DNA of 13,518 bases from Lawsonibacter sp. (GTDB taxonomy: Bacteria > Bacillota > Clostridia > Oscillospirales > Oscillospiraceae): the NCBI GenBank assembly GCA_022798155.1, contig JAAWLY010000050.1:1-13518 (forward strand). Reading direction: 5' to 3'. The notes beneath the pieces were generated by a model that had not been told where the DNA came from, made no database searches, and saw only the letters and a list, made by a program, of their open reading frames with translations. The position numbers were made by a program, and so were the translations under genes. Below are positions 7,749-13,518 of the stretch, in pieces. The first letter of the stretch is position 1; every line of letters begins with the position of its first letter.

Positions 7749-7892
7749 TTAAGGAATCTGTACCGCAGTAAAGGGGCCCGGCTGGATCATAGCGCGGCAG
7801 TCAGCCTGATACGCCGTCTCCTGGGTATAGGCCGCCAGCAGAGCCAGCAGCAGGGCAAATACACACAGCCCGGTCTTGATTTTCTCGCTCAT
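7749..7892 (-). CDS. Small membrane or exported peptide (47 aa) leading the BceAB-like operon
   Basis: This short frame reads MSEKIKTGLCVFALLLALLA, then a polar tail ending in AVQIP. Lysines at 4 and 6 precede a hydrophobic core (about 8-22), which gives either a signal peptide or one membrane span. The tail of about 25 residues, with a single Cys32, would then face outside. The ATG has an AGGGAG-type ribosome site about 10 bases upstream, and a promoter lies directly before it. The stop is 27 bases before the ATPase start, so the three genes look like one operon. No family is recognised. It could be an accessory subunit of the transporter, a regulatory leader peptide, or a secreted peptide. 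Expression is inferred only from the ribosome site, promoter and spacing. Confidence 0.62.
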   Translation of the reverse strand: MSEKIKTGLCVFALLLALLAAYTQETAYQADCRAMIQPGPFTAVQIP

Positions 7893-7914
7893 AAATGATC
7901 CGCTCCCTTCGTTG

Positions 7915-7941
7915 AACTGTATTAGATCATACCATACAGTT
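7915..7941. promoter_or_regulatory. Palindrome enclosing the -10 box (operator candidate)
   Basis: AACTGTAT (7915-7922) and ATACAGTT (7934-7941) form a perfect eight-base inverted repeat separated by 11 bases, and the -10 box TATGAT lies inside the spacer. The centre-to-centre distance of about 19 bases suits a dimeric repressor contacting two neighbouring grooves. The repeat extends outward with two mismatches. Confidence 0.6.
7926..7934 (-). promoter_or_regulatory. Extended -10 promoter of the small peptide-BceAB operon
   Basis: The minus strand reads TGGTATGAT, an extended -10 element with TATGAT at 7926-7931. No recognisable -35 box stands 17 or 18 bases upstream. Such promoters often depend on an activator, and repeats suited to one lie just upstream (7953-7993). 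Transcription would start just before the peptide gene's ribosome site. Confidence 0.62.
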
Positions 7942-7952
7942 TGAAAAAATGC

Positions 7953-7993
7953 TTTAAAGGAACCATGAGGATTTCATTAAGGATTCTTTAAAA
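7953..7993. promoter_or_regulatory. AGGA direct repeats and TTTAAA elements, possible response-regulator sites
   Basis: AGGA occurs at 7958, 7968 and 7980, spaced 10 and 12 bases, within related units such as CATGAGGATT (7964-7973) and CATTAAGGATT (7975-7985). Two TTTAAA elements flank them. Roughly helical spacing upstream of a promoter lacking a -35 box is typical of OmpR-family activator sites, the class that controls BceAB-type operons. This is a suggestion from pattern only. Confidence 0.38.
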
Positions 7994-8041
7994 TTTCCTT
8001 TTTTTCCCGCCGCTCTTTTTAGGGGAGGAACGCCCTCCCTC

Positions 8042-8070
8042 TTGATTTTCTCGGCAAAATATGCGATACT
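8042..8070 (+). promoter_or_regulatory. Promoter of the plus-strand ABC-2 operon
   Basis: A -35 box TTGATT (8042-8047) is followed by 17 bases and the -10 box GATACT (8065-8070), with an extended TGC directly before it. The ATG of the first gene lies 26 bases after the -10 box. A perfect GGGAGG-5-CCTCCC inverted repeat (8023-8039) stands just upstream of the -35 box and could be a regulator site. Confidence 0.72.
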
Positions 8071-8095
8071 ACTTAAAAAGGAAGGGGGATCCGCC

Positions 8096-8740
8096 ATGCT
8101 GGAGGTACGGCAGCTGTGTAAAAGCTACGGTGGGCGGCAGGTGCTTGCCCCCGCCAGTTTCGTACTGCCCCCGGGCCAGTGTCTGGGGCTGGTGGGGCGC
8201 AACGGGTCAGGCAAGTCCACCCTGCTGCGTCTGATCGCCCAGATCGAAAAGCCGGACAGCGGCGATGTCCTCTACGAGGGCAAAAGCACCTTGGGAGACC
8301 GGCTGTTTTTGCGGAAGCAGCTTGGATATGTGCCCCAAACTGCCGAATTGGCCCGGGAGCTGACCGTAAGCCAGCAGCTCGCCCTGTGGCAGAGTGCCTG
8401 TGGGCTGTCCGGTCCCCTGCCGGCTGATGTCCTGGAGCTGTTGGGGCTGGAACCCCTGCTGAAAAAGCCCATCGGCGCCCTGTCCGGCGGCATGGCGCAG
8501 CGCTTGAGCATCGCCCTGGGCCTGCTGTCCCGGCCGGAGGTCCTGCTGATGGACGAGGCCACCTCCGGCCTGGACCAGGGCTACGCCCCTTTGCTGCTGG
8601 ACTGGCTGGAGGGCTTTGTGTCCAAAGGCGGCAGCCTGATCTGGTGCAGCCACCATCCTCAGGAGCTGGAGCGGCTGTGCGGCGCGGTGCTGCGGCTGGA
8701 AGCGGGAACACTGATTATGGAGACACAGGAGGATATATGA
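8096..8740 (+). CDS. ABC-2 exporter ATP-binding protein
   Basis: This 214-residue cytosolic ATPase is the first gene of a four-gene exporter operon and presumably drives the two permeases encoded downstream. Motifs are complete: Walker A GRNGSGKST (34-42), Q-loop Gln81, signature LSGGMAQRL (129-137), Walker B VLLMDE (149-154), D-loop SGLD (157-160) and H-loop His186 in CSHH. It is compact and lacks the C-terminal regulatory extension of larger drug-exporter ATPases. The frame stays open from a TTG at 8042, but that codon is part of the -35 box. The ATG at 8096 has AAGGAAGGGGG (8078-8088) seven bases upstream and is the real start. The gene's last codons carry the AGGAGG of the next gene, which begins one base after the stop. 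Confidence 0.93.
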   Translation: MLEVRQLCKSYGGRQVLAPASFVLPPGQCLGLVGRNGSGKSTLLRLIAQIEKPDSGDVLYEGKSTLGDRLFLRKQLGYVPQTAELARELTVSQQLALWQSACGLSGPLPADVLELLGLEPLLKKPIGALSGGMAQRLSIALGLLSRPEVLLMDEATSGLDQGYAPLLLDWLEGFVSKGGSLIWCSHHPQELERLCGAVLRLEAGTLIMETQEDI

Positions 8741-8741
8741 G

Positions 8742-10403
8742 ATGGTCTGTAAAAGCTGTGGAAACGAAATCCGGGACGACGCCAAGTTCTGTCCCCACTG
8801 CGGCGCGGTAAGCGGCGCGCCGGCGGGCGCTCCATACGTCCCGTCAGGCTACGCCGGCCCGGAGGCCCCCGTTCCTGGCCAAGGGAAGGGAAAGAAGGGG
8901 CTGATCATCGGCGGAATCGCGGCGGTGATTGTTGTCGCCATTCTGGCGGCCGTCTTTGCCAGCGGGCTGTTCTCCAACCCCAAAAAGCAGGTGACGGCCG
9001 CCTTCGCCAAAACCGCCGCCGCCTACTCCGCTGTCAGCGACAGCATAGGCCTGCCCGACCTGAACGGGCTGCGCAAGCACCAGTCCATCAGCCAGCGGTT
9101 TTCTTTCGAGCTGAACAGCATCAACAGCTCCCTGACCGGATATGACATGTCCGCCCTCAGTGGCCTGGGAGTCCGGATGGATACCAACCTGGACGGCGAG
9201 AGCCGCAAGCTGGACGCTTCCCTCAGCGCCTACTGGGGCGGGGATGATTTGCTGTCCTTCCGGCTGCTGGCAGACGGCAGCAAGCTGTATCTCTCCTCCC
9301 CCCAGTTCACCGACGGTACGGCCTATGGCGTGAACACCGAGACCCTGGGGGCCGACCTGGAGGCGATGACGGGTGACAGCTCCGTGGCGGACATCAGCTT
9401 TAATATATTCGATCTGATGGACCTGGCCATGGAGCAGATGGACCCCGAGGCGATGAAGCAGGAGCTGAAGGAGGCCAACAAGGCCCTGTGGGAGGCCGCG
9501 GAGGTCAAAAAGCTGGGGGCCAAGAGCCTGTCCGTCAACGGCACTGAGACCAAGACCTCCGCCTATCAGGTCGTTTTTCCCCAGGATGCCTTGTACCAGT
9601 ACGTGGACGAGCTGGAGACTGTGCTGTCCGCCGTGGACTATTACGAGCTGTACGCCCAGCTGTTCCAGGCCACGGGGATGCCCCAGGAGGAGATCCAGGA
9701 CTTTCTGGACCAGCTGGAGGAGCTGGATGTATACGGCGAGCTGGCCGACAGCCTGCGGGATGTGGTTGAGCAGCTGGGCGATGTACATCTGACTGTCCAT
9801 GTGGGGGGCGGCTACGTGTCTGCCCTGGTATATGAGAGCTACCTTGACAACGGCAGAGATTCCTTCCTGAGTCTGTCCCTGTTCCTGGGCGGCGGAGAGG
9901 AGTATGTGGACAATCTGCGGCTGGAGCTCAAGGTGGACGACCAGCTGATCATCGTGGACTCCACCGGCGACCACGGCGGCAAGAGCGGCGTATTTACCGA
10001 TAAGACCGTTATCAAGGGCCCCATACCCGCCATCACCTCCGACCTTCAGTACGACCCCAAGGGCGGCGGCCTTCAGTGGAACCTGTCGGTGAACGGCGCC
10101 GGTTCCCTGGATATGATGGGGCAGCTGTCCATGGGAGAGGACTCCGTTGACCTTCAGATGGACGACATCGCCCTGCGGGTAATGGGGCTGGAGGTCTGCT
10201 CCTTCGGGATGGACTACTACATGGGCCCCTGCCAGGGGGTGGACCTGACCGGCGCCTCCCCCAAGCTGATTACCGAGATGAACATGTTCGAGCTGATGGT
10301 CCTTGCCTCCGACCTAGAGAACCGGGCCACCACCTGGGCGGACAGCATGGAATCCCTGTTTGCCCAGCGGCTGCCCGCTGAGTTGTACTACTCCCTTTTC
10401 TGA
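8742..10403 (+). CDS. Zinc-ribbon, single-span membrane protein with large external domain
   Basis: This 553-residue protein has three parts. A zinc ribbon (Cys3, Cys6, Cys17, Cys20; CxxC-10-CxxC) sits at the cytosolic N-terminus. A Gly/Pro/Ala-rich linker (about 22-52) leads to one membrane span (about 53-74). About 475 residues then lie outside the cell. The external part alternates amphipathic strands with helix-rich acidic stretches. Segments such as LLADGSKLYLSSPQF and the beta-rich 370-500 region resemble LolA/LppX-like lipid-carrier folds, but that is only an impression. AGGAGG (8727-8732) lies nine bases before the ATG, inside the preceding ATPase gene, so the two are tightly coupled. 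Co-transcription with an ABC-2 ATPase and two permeases suggests an external partner of the exporter. Such zinc-ribbon membrane proteins are common in Clostridia and mostly uncharacterised; function is unknown. Confidence 0.85.
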   Translation: MVCKSCGNEIRDDAKFCPHCGAVSGAPAGAPYVPSGYAGPEAPVPGQGKGKKGLIIGGIAAVIVVAILAAVFASGLFSNPKKQVTAAFAKTAAAYSAVSDSIGLPDLNGLRKHQSISQRFSFELNSINSSLTGYDMSALSGLGVRMDTNLDGESRKLDASLSAYWGGDDLLSFRLLADGSKLYLSSPQFTDGTAYGVNTETLGADLEAMTGDSSVADISFNIFDLMDLAMEQMDPEAMKQELKEANKALWEAAEVKKLGAKSLSVNGTETKTSAYQVVFPQDALYQYVDELETVLSAVDYYELYAQLFQATGMPQEEIQDFLDQLEELDVYGELADSLRDVVEQLGDVHLTVHVGGGYVSALVYESYLDNGRDSFLSLSLFLGGGEEYVDNLRLELKVDDQLIIVDSTGDHGGKSGVFTDKTVIKGPIPAITSDLQYDPKGGGLQWNLSVNGAGSLDMMGQLSMGEDSVDLQMDDIALRVMGLEVCSFGMDYYMGPCQGVDLTGASPKLITEMNMFELMVLASDLENRATTWADSMESLFAQRLPAELYYSLF

Positions 10404-10411
10404 GCAATCAA

Positions 10412-11620
10412 ATGATGAAAGAGCTTCACTTTCTTGCGTCCTATGCTAACCTGACCTGGGGCAGACTCTGCCGGCAGCGCTGGCTGCTGGCAGGGCTTGC
10501 TCTTTTGTGCCTTCTTCTGCCTTTCGGGGCGGGGGCTGCGGGAGAGGCGGTTTTGTCCCAGGGGGTGGACTTCTCCGGGGTCACCCTGGCCATTACCGCC
10601 CCCGAGGGGGACACCACCCCCCAGCTTCTGGAGCAGTATGTGGAGGGGATGGCGGACGTGGCCCAGTATTGCCGCTTCACCGCCATGGAGGAGGGCCCCG
10701 CACTTGACGCCCTGCGCCGGGGGGAGGTCACCGCCGTGCTGGCCCTTCCGGAAAACTTCATCCAGGGAGTCATGTGGGGGGAAAACCCCGATCTGCGGCT
10801 GATTGTGGGGGGCGACCGGCCCCTGGAGTCGCTGCTGCTGCTGTGGGTGGGCCAGAGCGCCAGCGACATGCTCTCCGCCTTTCAAAGCGGGGTATACGCC
10901 GTGCTGGCCCTCTACGACGCGGCCCCGCCCCCCGGCCTCAGCCGTGACCAGGTGGTGTTGGAAATCAATGTGGACTATATCAACCTGGCACTGAACCGGG
11001 GGGAGCTGTTCCAGACCAGGACGGTCTCCGCCACCCGGACCCTGCCCATCCCCCTCCACTACGGCCTGGCCCTGCTGGCCTATCTGGCCCTGTCCGCCGC
11101 CCCCCTGTTCGTCCCCATCTACAGCGGGAACTGGCTGACCTTCCAGCGGCGGCTGCGGGCTGCGGGCCGGGGGATTGCCTCGGGGTATTTCAGCGGCGTC
11201 ATCGCCGGAGTGCCGCTGATGTTTCTTCTGCTGGCCCCCGCCCTGCTGCTGTTGGGAGGGGGAGATATCCTCCTGCTGGGAAGCGCCCTTCTGATGGCGC
11301 TCTTCTGCTCCCTGTTCTGCGGGCTGTGCTGTCTGATTTCAGACAGCGCCGCGGGCTGCGGGGTGGCCTCCTTCACCTTCTCCCTGGCCTGTCTGGCCCT
11401 GTCCGGCGGGATTGTCCCCCCGGTGCTGCTGCCGGCGGGGCTGCGGAGTCTGGGTTGGCTGTCCCCCATAACCTGGCTGATGGAGCTGGCCGCCTGGCCT
11501 ATGGGTTACCGGCCAGAGGCCTCCACCCTGGCCTGTCTGGTCCTGTCCGCCGCCGGGATGACCGCTCTGTCCCTGATACTGTACCACCGCCGGGTGGAGC
11601 GCTGGGAGGTGGCCCTATGA
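10412..11620 (+). CDS. ABC-2 type permease, first of a pair
   Basis: This 402-residue membrane protein has the layout of ABC-2 permeases with an external insertion. A short cytosolic start leads to TM1 (about 24-44), an external domain of about 170 residues (about 45-215), then about five spans clustered in 217-392 and a basic C-terminus. It is probably one half of a heterodimeric channel with the next gene product. The external domain contains VTAVLALPENFIQGVM, which aligns with a matching segment in the partner. The start follows the previous stop by eight bases and has no good ribosome site, so translation probably relies on coupling. A second ATG directly follows the first. The end overlaps the next gene by four bases (ATGA). 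Substrate unknown. Confidence 0.87.
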   Translation: MMKELHFLASYANLTWGRLCRQRWLLAGLALLCLLLPFGAGAAGEAVLSQGVDFSGVTLAITAPEGDTTPQLLEQYVEGMADVAQYCRFTAMEEGPALDALRRGEVTAVLALPENFIQGVMWGENPDLRLIVGGDRPLESLLLLWVGQSASDMLSAFQSGVYAVLALYDAAPPPGLSRDQVVLEINVDYINLALNRGELFQTRTVSATRTLPIPLHYGLALLAYLALSAAPLFVPIYSGNWLTFQRRLRAAGRGIASGYFSGVIAGVPLMFLLLAPALLLLGGGDILLLGSALLMALFCSLFCGLCCLISDSAAGCGVASFTFSLACLALSGGIVPPVLLPAGLRSLGWLSPITWLMELAAWPMGYRPEASTLACLVLSAAGMTALSLILYHRRVERWEVAL

Positions 11621-12738
11621 GCTTTTTTGCAGTGTTCTGGAAAGACAGCTTCCGGACTCAGTTTACCGGCCGGCGGACCTGGGCTCTGCTTTTGCTGCTC
11701 CCCCTGCTTACCTTCGGGGCGGCCCGGCTTATGCCCGCCCGCGAGGTGTCCGCCCCCGTCCAGGTGGGAGTGGTACTCCCAGCGGAGGGCGGAGAGGACT
11801 TCTGGCGGCGACTGGAAGCGCGGAGCGGGGTGGTGGTCACCTTCCAGCCCGCCAGCCTGGAGCGGGCCGAGGGCCAAGTGGCGCTGGGCCGGTGGGACTG
11901 TGCCCTGGTCCTTCCAGAAGATTTTTCCCGGCGGCTGGAAGCCCAGGACCTGGAGGGGCTGTTCACCCTGCTCATCGGCCCCGGCTCCGTCGTCTACCCC
12001 CTGGTGCGGGAGACGGTTTCCGCCTGTGTGGCCGAGTGCGTCTCCCCCCGCATGGCTGAGGACTATCTGCTAAGCAGCGGCATCACCTCAGAGGCCGGCC
12101 TCCCCCGGCTGCGTCCCCGGCTGGAAGAGACCCTGCTGGACAAGGACCGGGTGCTGGTCTCCCTGGAGACGGTGGACGGCGCCCCCCTGGACCCCCTCGC
12201 TCTGGCGGACAGCGGGGTATCCAATCTGCTGTACGGCCTGACCGCCATTTTGCTGCTGATCTGGGCGCTGTTTACCGCCATGGACCTGGGGCGGTGGCTG
12301 GAAAGCCCCTTTGCCCGGCGGCTGATCCCCCTCCGGGGGAGGGCCCCCCTGCTGCTCGTCCGGCTGGCGGCCGCCCTGTCCCCGGCTCTTTGCTCCGGCA
12401 CGCTGGCCCTTCTGGCCGCGGAGCGGCCCGGGCACTGTATCCTGGCCTTGGTCCCCTACCTGCTGTTCTGTGGGACGGCCGCCCTGCTTCTGGCCCGGTT
12501 CCGCCCCCTCTGGTCTGCCCTGCCGGTGCTGACCCCCTTTGTACCGGTGCTGGCCCTGCTCCTGTCTCCGGTACTGCTGGATATATCCGCCCTGTTTCCC
12601 GCTTTGGCCCCTGTGATTCGCTGGAATCCCGTCACCCTCTACCTCCGGGCCAGCGACGGTTCCTGGAGGGACGGGCTGGTCCTGGCCGGGGCGAGCGCGG
12701 CCCTCTTGCTGGCCCTTTCACTGCGGAGAGAACCATAA
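11617..12738 (+). CDS. ABC-2 type permease, second of a pair
   Basis: This 373-residue protein is a diverged relative of the preceding permease and has the same plan: TM1 (about 21-38), an external domain of about 165 residues, then about five spans from about 205 to the end. The segment WDCALVLPEDFSRRLEAQDL corresponds to the LPENF segment of its neighbour, which supports gene duplication and a heterodimer. The open frame continues upstream to 11326, but the ATG at 11617 overlaps the previous stop as ATGA and has GGAGGT (11605-11610) six bases before it. This start is therefore preferred. It is the last gene of the operon; a terminator begins two bases after the stop. The export substrate is unknown; lipid, peptide or antibiotic export are all compatible. 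Confidence 0.87.
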   Translation: MSFFAVFWKDSFRTQFTGRRTWALLLLLPLLTFGAARLMPAREVSAPVQVGVVLPAEGGEDFWRRLEARSGVVVTFQPASLERAEGQVALGRWDCALVLPEDFSRRLEAQDLEGLFTLLIGPGSVVYPLVRETVSACVAECVSPRMAEDYLLSSGITSEAGLPRLRPRLEETLLDKDRVLVSLETVDGAPLDPLALADSGVSNLLYGLTAILLLIWALFTAMDLGRWLESPFARRLIPLRGRAPLLLVRLAAALSPALCSGTLALLAAERPGHCILALVPYLLFCGTAALLLARFRPLWSALPVLTPFVPVLALLLSPVLLDISALFPALAPVIRWNPVTLYLRASDGSWRDGLVLAGASAALLLALSLRREP

Positions 12739-12739
12739 A

Positions 12740-12769
12740 AAAAGCGGAACGCCGAAGCGTTCCGCTTTT
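12740..12769. terminator. Bidirectional terminator between the ABC-2 operon and htpG
   Basis: A perfect 13-base inverted repeat (12740-12752 with 12757-12769) around the tetraloop CGAA carries AAAA on one side and TTTT on the other. It lies directly after the plus-strand permease stop and 11 bases past the minus-strand htpG stop. It can therefore end both converging transcripts. Confidence 0.92.
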
Positions 12770-12779
12770 GCTATCCAAA

Positions 12780-13518
12780 TCAGATCATCAGGGAGCAGAC
12801 CAGCCGGGTGTACTCCGCCGGGTCCTCCAGGGGCAGGTCGGCCAGGAGGAGGGCCTGGGCGTACAGCAGCTTGGCGTATTTGGCCACGGTATCCTTGTCC
12901 CCGGCGTCCACCGCCTTTTTCAGGGCGGCGAAGGGGGCGGAGTCGGGGTTCAGCTCCAGCACCCGCTCGGCCTTCATGGGCTGGCCGCCCTCCACCTTGC
13001 GCATATACTTCTCCATCTCGATGGAGACGGGGCCGTCAGCGGACAGGCAGCAGGCGGCGGATTTCAGAATGGCGGACACCCGCACCTCTTTTACCTGGTC
13101 GCCCAGGGCCTCCTTCACCGCCTCCAGCACCGGCTTGCCGGCCTCGGCCTTCTCCTCGGCCTGCTTCTTCTCCTCTTCGCTCTGGGGCAGGGCGTCCTCC
13201 TCGGCAACCGACTTGAATTTCTTGCCGTCGATCTCAGCCAGGCCCTTCATGACGAAGTCGTCCACGTCCTCGGTGCAGTAGAGAATCTCGTAGCCCTTGT
13301 CCAAAATCCGCTCCACCTGGGGCAGCTTGGCGATCTTCTCCACGCTCTCGCCGCAGGCGTAGTAGTAGAAGGGCTGGTCCTCGGGCATCCGGTCCTTGTA
13401 GGCGGCCAGGGTGGTGTTGGCCCCCTCCTTGGAGGACCAGAACAGCAGCAGGTCCTGGAGAACCTCCTTGTGCTGGCCGTAGTCGGCCACCACGCCGTAT
13501 TTCAGTTGGGTGCCGAAG
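12780..13518 (-). CDS. htpG: Chaperone HtpG (Hsp90), C-terminal part; 5' end beyond the window
   Basis: The 245 visible residues are the middle-domain end and C-terminal dimerisation domain of bacterial Hsp90, an ATP-driven cytosolic chaperone that remodels client proteins. Recognisable pieces are YGVVADYGQHKEVLQDLLLF, then LAAYKDRMPEDQPFYYYACG, where the family has Y-x-x-R-M-x-x-x-Q-x-x-I/F-Y-Y. An acidic/lysine-rich stretch (EEEKKQAEEKAEAG) follows, and then RVSAILKSAACCLSADGPVSIEMEKYMRK of the dimerisation domain. The chain ends LVCSLMI. The frame is open to the right edge, so the GTG at 13493 is internal and not a start. The N-terminal ATPase domain and promoter lie outside. The C-terminus is intact, ending 11 bases before the shared terminator. 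Confidence 0.95.
   Translation of the reverse strand, partial: FGTQLKYGVVADYGQHKEVLQDLLLFWSSKEGANTTLAAYKDRMPEDQPFYYYACGESVEKIAKLPQVERILDKGYEILYCTEDVDDFVMKGLAEIDGKKFKSVAEEDALPQSEEEKKQAEEKAEAGKPVLEAVKEALGDQVKEVRVSAILKSAACCLSADGPVSIEMEKYMRKVEGGQPMKAERVLELNPDSAPFAALKKAVDAGDKDTVAKYAKLLYAQALLLADLPLEDPAEYTRLVCSLMI

Noticed and set aside
8042..8095. TTG start adding 18 codons to the plus-strand ABC ATPase
   Set aside because: The TTG belongs to the -35 box, and the ATG at 8096 has a strong ribosome site and the normal family N-terminus.
1..13518. CRISPR array, tRNA, rRNA or insertion sequence
   Set aside because: No regularly spaced repeat array, tRNA-like cloverleaf, rRNA stretch or transposase was seen.

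Overview
The window is chromosomal DNA from a GC-rich, low-GC-phylum-style bacterium. Strong AGGAGG-type ribosome sites, BceAB-type transport genes, a lipoprotein signal with a lipobox and a zinc-ribbon single-pass membrane protein all point to a Gram-positive Firmicute. The high GC content together with TAXI-TRAP transport suggests a gut Clostridia lineage of the Oscillospiraceae type. That placement is an inference from style, not from a marker gene.

Layout. Positions 1-184 are non-coding: two tandem pairs of an 11-base repeat flank a long GC-rich hairpin, followed by the terminator of the first operon. Positions 185-3332 (minus strand) are a TAXI-type TRAP importer, with a fused membrane subunit transcribed first and the lipoprotein binding subunit second. 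It has its own promoter with an operator-like palindrome, and a hairpin lies between the two genes. Positions 3501-4907 (minus) are a MATE-family efflux pump with its own promoter. Positions 5099-7892 (minus) are a BceAB-like ABC transporter (permease and ATPase), preceded by an unlisted 47-residue membrane or exported peptide gene and a promoter whose -10 box sits inside a palindrome. A divergent 203-base control region (7893-8095) separates this from a plus-strand operon at 8096-12738: ABC ATPase, zinc-ribbon membrane protein with a large external domain, and two related ABC-2 permeases. A bidirectional terminator separates this operon from the 3' end of htpG (minus, running off the right edge).

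How the genes may work together. Almost everything here moves molecules across the membrane. The TRAP system imports an unknown, probably anionic, organic solute using an ion gradient. The MATE protein exports cationic or drug-like compounds. The BceAB-like pair resembles transporters that sense and remove peptide antibiotics acting at the cell wall, but the usual two-component regulator genes are not beside it. The four-gene plus-strand operon looks like a heterodimeric ABC-2 exporter with a dedicated membrane-anchored external partner, and is the best candidate for an undescribed system. Its external protein has alternating beta-strand patterns reminiscent of lipid-carrier folds, so lipid or glycolipid export is one hypothesis.

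Limits: family calls come from reading motifs and hydrophobicity by eye. No similarity search, structure prediction or folding calculation was run. The long plus-strand open frames opposite the minus-strand genes are antisense shadows.
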